DNA of 64,000 nucleotides from Apostichopus japonicus. Taxonomy: Eukaryota > Echinodermata > Holothuroidea > Aspidochirotida > Stichopodidae. The DNA lies in assembly GCF_037975245.1 (NCBI RefSeq), contig NC_092567.1:18790876-18854875 (forward strand). The letters are read 5' to 3'. Below, in pieces: positions 62,878 through 64,000 of the stretch (the stretch's first letter is position 1; every line of letters starts with the position of its first letter). A program made the translations under genes and the position numbers. The notes beneath the pieces were generated by a model. That model saw nothing but the letters and a program-made list of their open reading frames with translations, was not told the origin of the DNA and made no database searches.

Positions 62878-63599
62878 TGGCCTCCACTGTGGCGTAGCCA
62901 ACATTCAATTGTTAGGGGGGCAAGATTTTTCTTAAGGGGGGGGAAACCCCGTGATGGTTGATGGTAGGAATTACCAAGAAATATACGTATTAACGGGCAC
63001 CTCGTCTGCACAAATACACATCCAATGGTTCAGTGGAACATGACACACTTTCACTTAATTTACCTCTATTGCAGATACAGTCGTCATGGTTTCTGCATAA
63101 TTCCGCACATCATGAAAAGGATACAATGAATAAATTAGCTACTCTAATTCACTACATGCCCTGATTTCCACACAAACAAGTTTCACTAGGCCTTTTTGGC
63201 CTATACGTGCAGTGGAATTCTCCACAAGTGGCATCATTGGTCGCTGAAAATAAACACGGGTTGCTAGCGTTAGTTTGTAATGGTTATACAACCGGTCAAA
63301 TTATTCAAGTTGGCGCTTATTCTGTAGGACGATATTGATCAACGGTCTCCGTATGTGGGTATGATGAAGGCCCAAAATGTATAATATCTTGGTCTGATTA
63401 CCAAGTTCTGACCTTACATGAAGTATGAACATGAGCCCTGAGGTATGAATACTTGTGATTAGAACTCGAAAAAATGTAAAAAGAAGTATTTTGAATACAT
63501 CACTGGATTTCATTTGGGGGGGGGGGGGGGGCAAGACTGTAGCACAAAGCAAATTTGAAAAATCCCCCCTGGCTCCCTCTGGCTACGCCACTGGCCTCC
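62878..63599. mobile_element. hAT-type element, family E, ~706 bp, with TSD
   Basis: The left end ACTGTGGCGTAGCCAAC and right end TGGCTACGCCAC are inverted. They are flanked by a perfect 8-bp duplication TGGCCTCC (62878-62885, 63592-63599). The exact border may shift by a few bases because the termini and flank share bases. The interior has no transposase ORF. Confidence 0.75.
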
Positions 63600-64000
63600 C
63601 TTAGCTGTATAGACTCGGAATGATATCATAATTATCTACCCTTTCATTCTCCTCTCACTCTCTACAATAATGCATTTGATCGTCCTGATCATTGCATCAA
63701 TGGACCCAGCGAGTCCAATTCTATCACAAACAGTATTTGAATCGATTTTTATGACGTTATATTGTGGAGCGGTATTTGGCGCCAATTTAAACTTTGCCCG
63801 ACTGGCTTGAAATTCTATATTTAAATAATAAAGACAAAGCTCATTTTTCAATGTCATTTCGATTGCCTCCGACCTCTGGTAACTTTCTTATTATATTTTT
63901 TTTACATTTTGTATGTCTTTTTTAAAATGCCACCTTTTATTCAAGTAGAAAAGAAAAGATATGAAACTTAAGAAGTAAGAGAAAGTGTCATGCTGTATAT
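63600..64000. other. No gene recognised
   Basis: AT-rich sequence up to the window end. A 73-codon minus-strand frame (63857-63636) has no recognisable domain. Confidence 0.35.

Overview
The window reads as a nuclear genome segment of a marine invertebrate deuterostome, most likely an echinoderm, possibly a hemichordate or cephalochordate. Reasons: AT-rich DNA, small exons (36-354 bp) in long introns, many poly-G/poly-C tracts, dense non-autonomous DNA transposons and tRNA-derived SINEs, and an i-type (destabilase-like) lysozyme, a family known from molluscs, annelids and echinoderms. Prokaryote-style single-frame reading explains almost nothing here. The genes appear only after exons are joined through GT/AG junctions in matching phase.

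Four genes have good support. (1) An i-type lysozyme on the minus strand (14352-10421), five exons, all introns phase 1, complete at 252 residues, with two extra N-terminal cysteine-rich modules. (2) Isopentenyl phosphate kinase on the plus strand (19703-23042), five exons, complete at 285 residues. (3) TM7SF3, a seven-transmembrane protein, on the plus strand (24665-34447), ten exons, complete at 550 residues. (4) SAMM50/SAM50, the mitochondrial outer-membrane beta-barrel assembly protein, on the minus strand (46829-39317). Nine exons cover the last ~363 residues; the 5' exons with the POTRA domain were not found. A fifth, tentative minus-strand gene (about 58488-52630) carries an HMG-box-like segment and a stretch resembling a GTF2I (TFII-I) repeat. 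The genes look functionally unrelated and independently transcribed.

The rest is repeats. 1-5.3 kb is a nest of mobile-element remains: a decayed acidic ORF, a LINE 3' end, a (TCAC)n tract, a Penelope-like reverse transcriptase and a SINE whose tail has become a 250-bp (GTAT)n tract. Small hAT-type elements with 8-bp target duplications lie at 7945, 30588, 36635 and 39723. A TTAA-flanked MITE family has three copies, two of them inverted around the last kinase exon. Three SINE families are present.

The most unusual pattern is that, in TM7SF3 and SAMM50, several intronic tandem arrays sit next to exon-intron junctions. Some are visibly built from the junction sequence itself, multiplying splice-site-like motifs.
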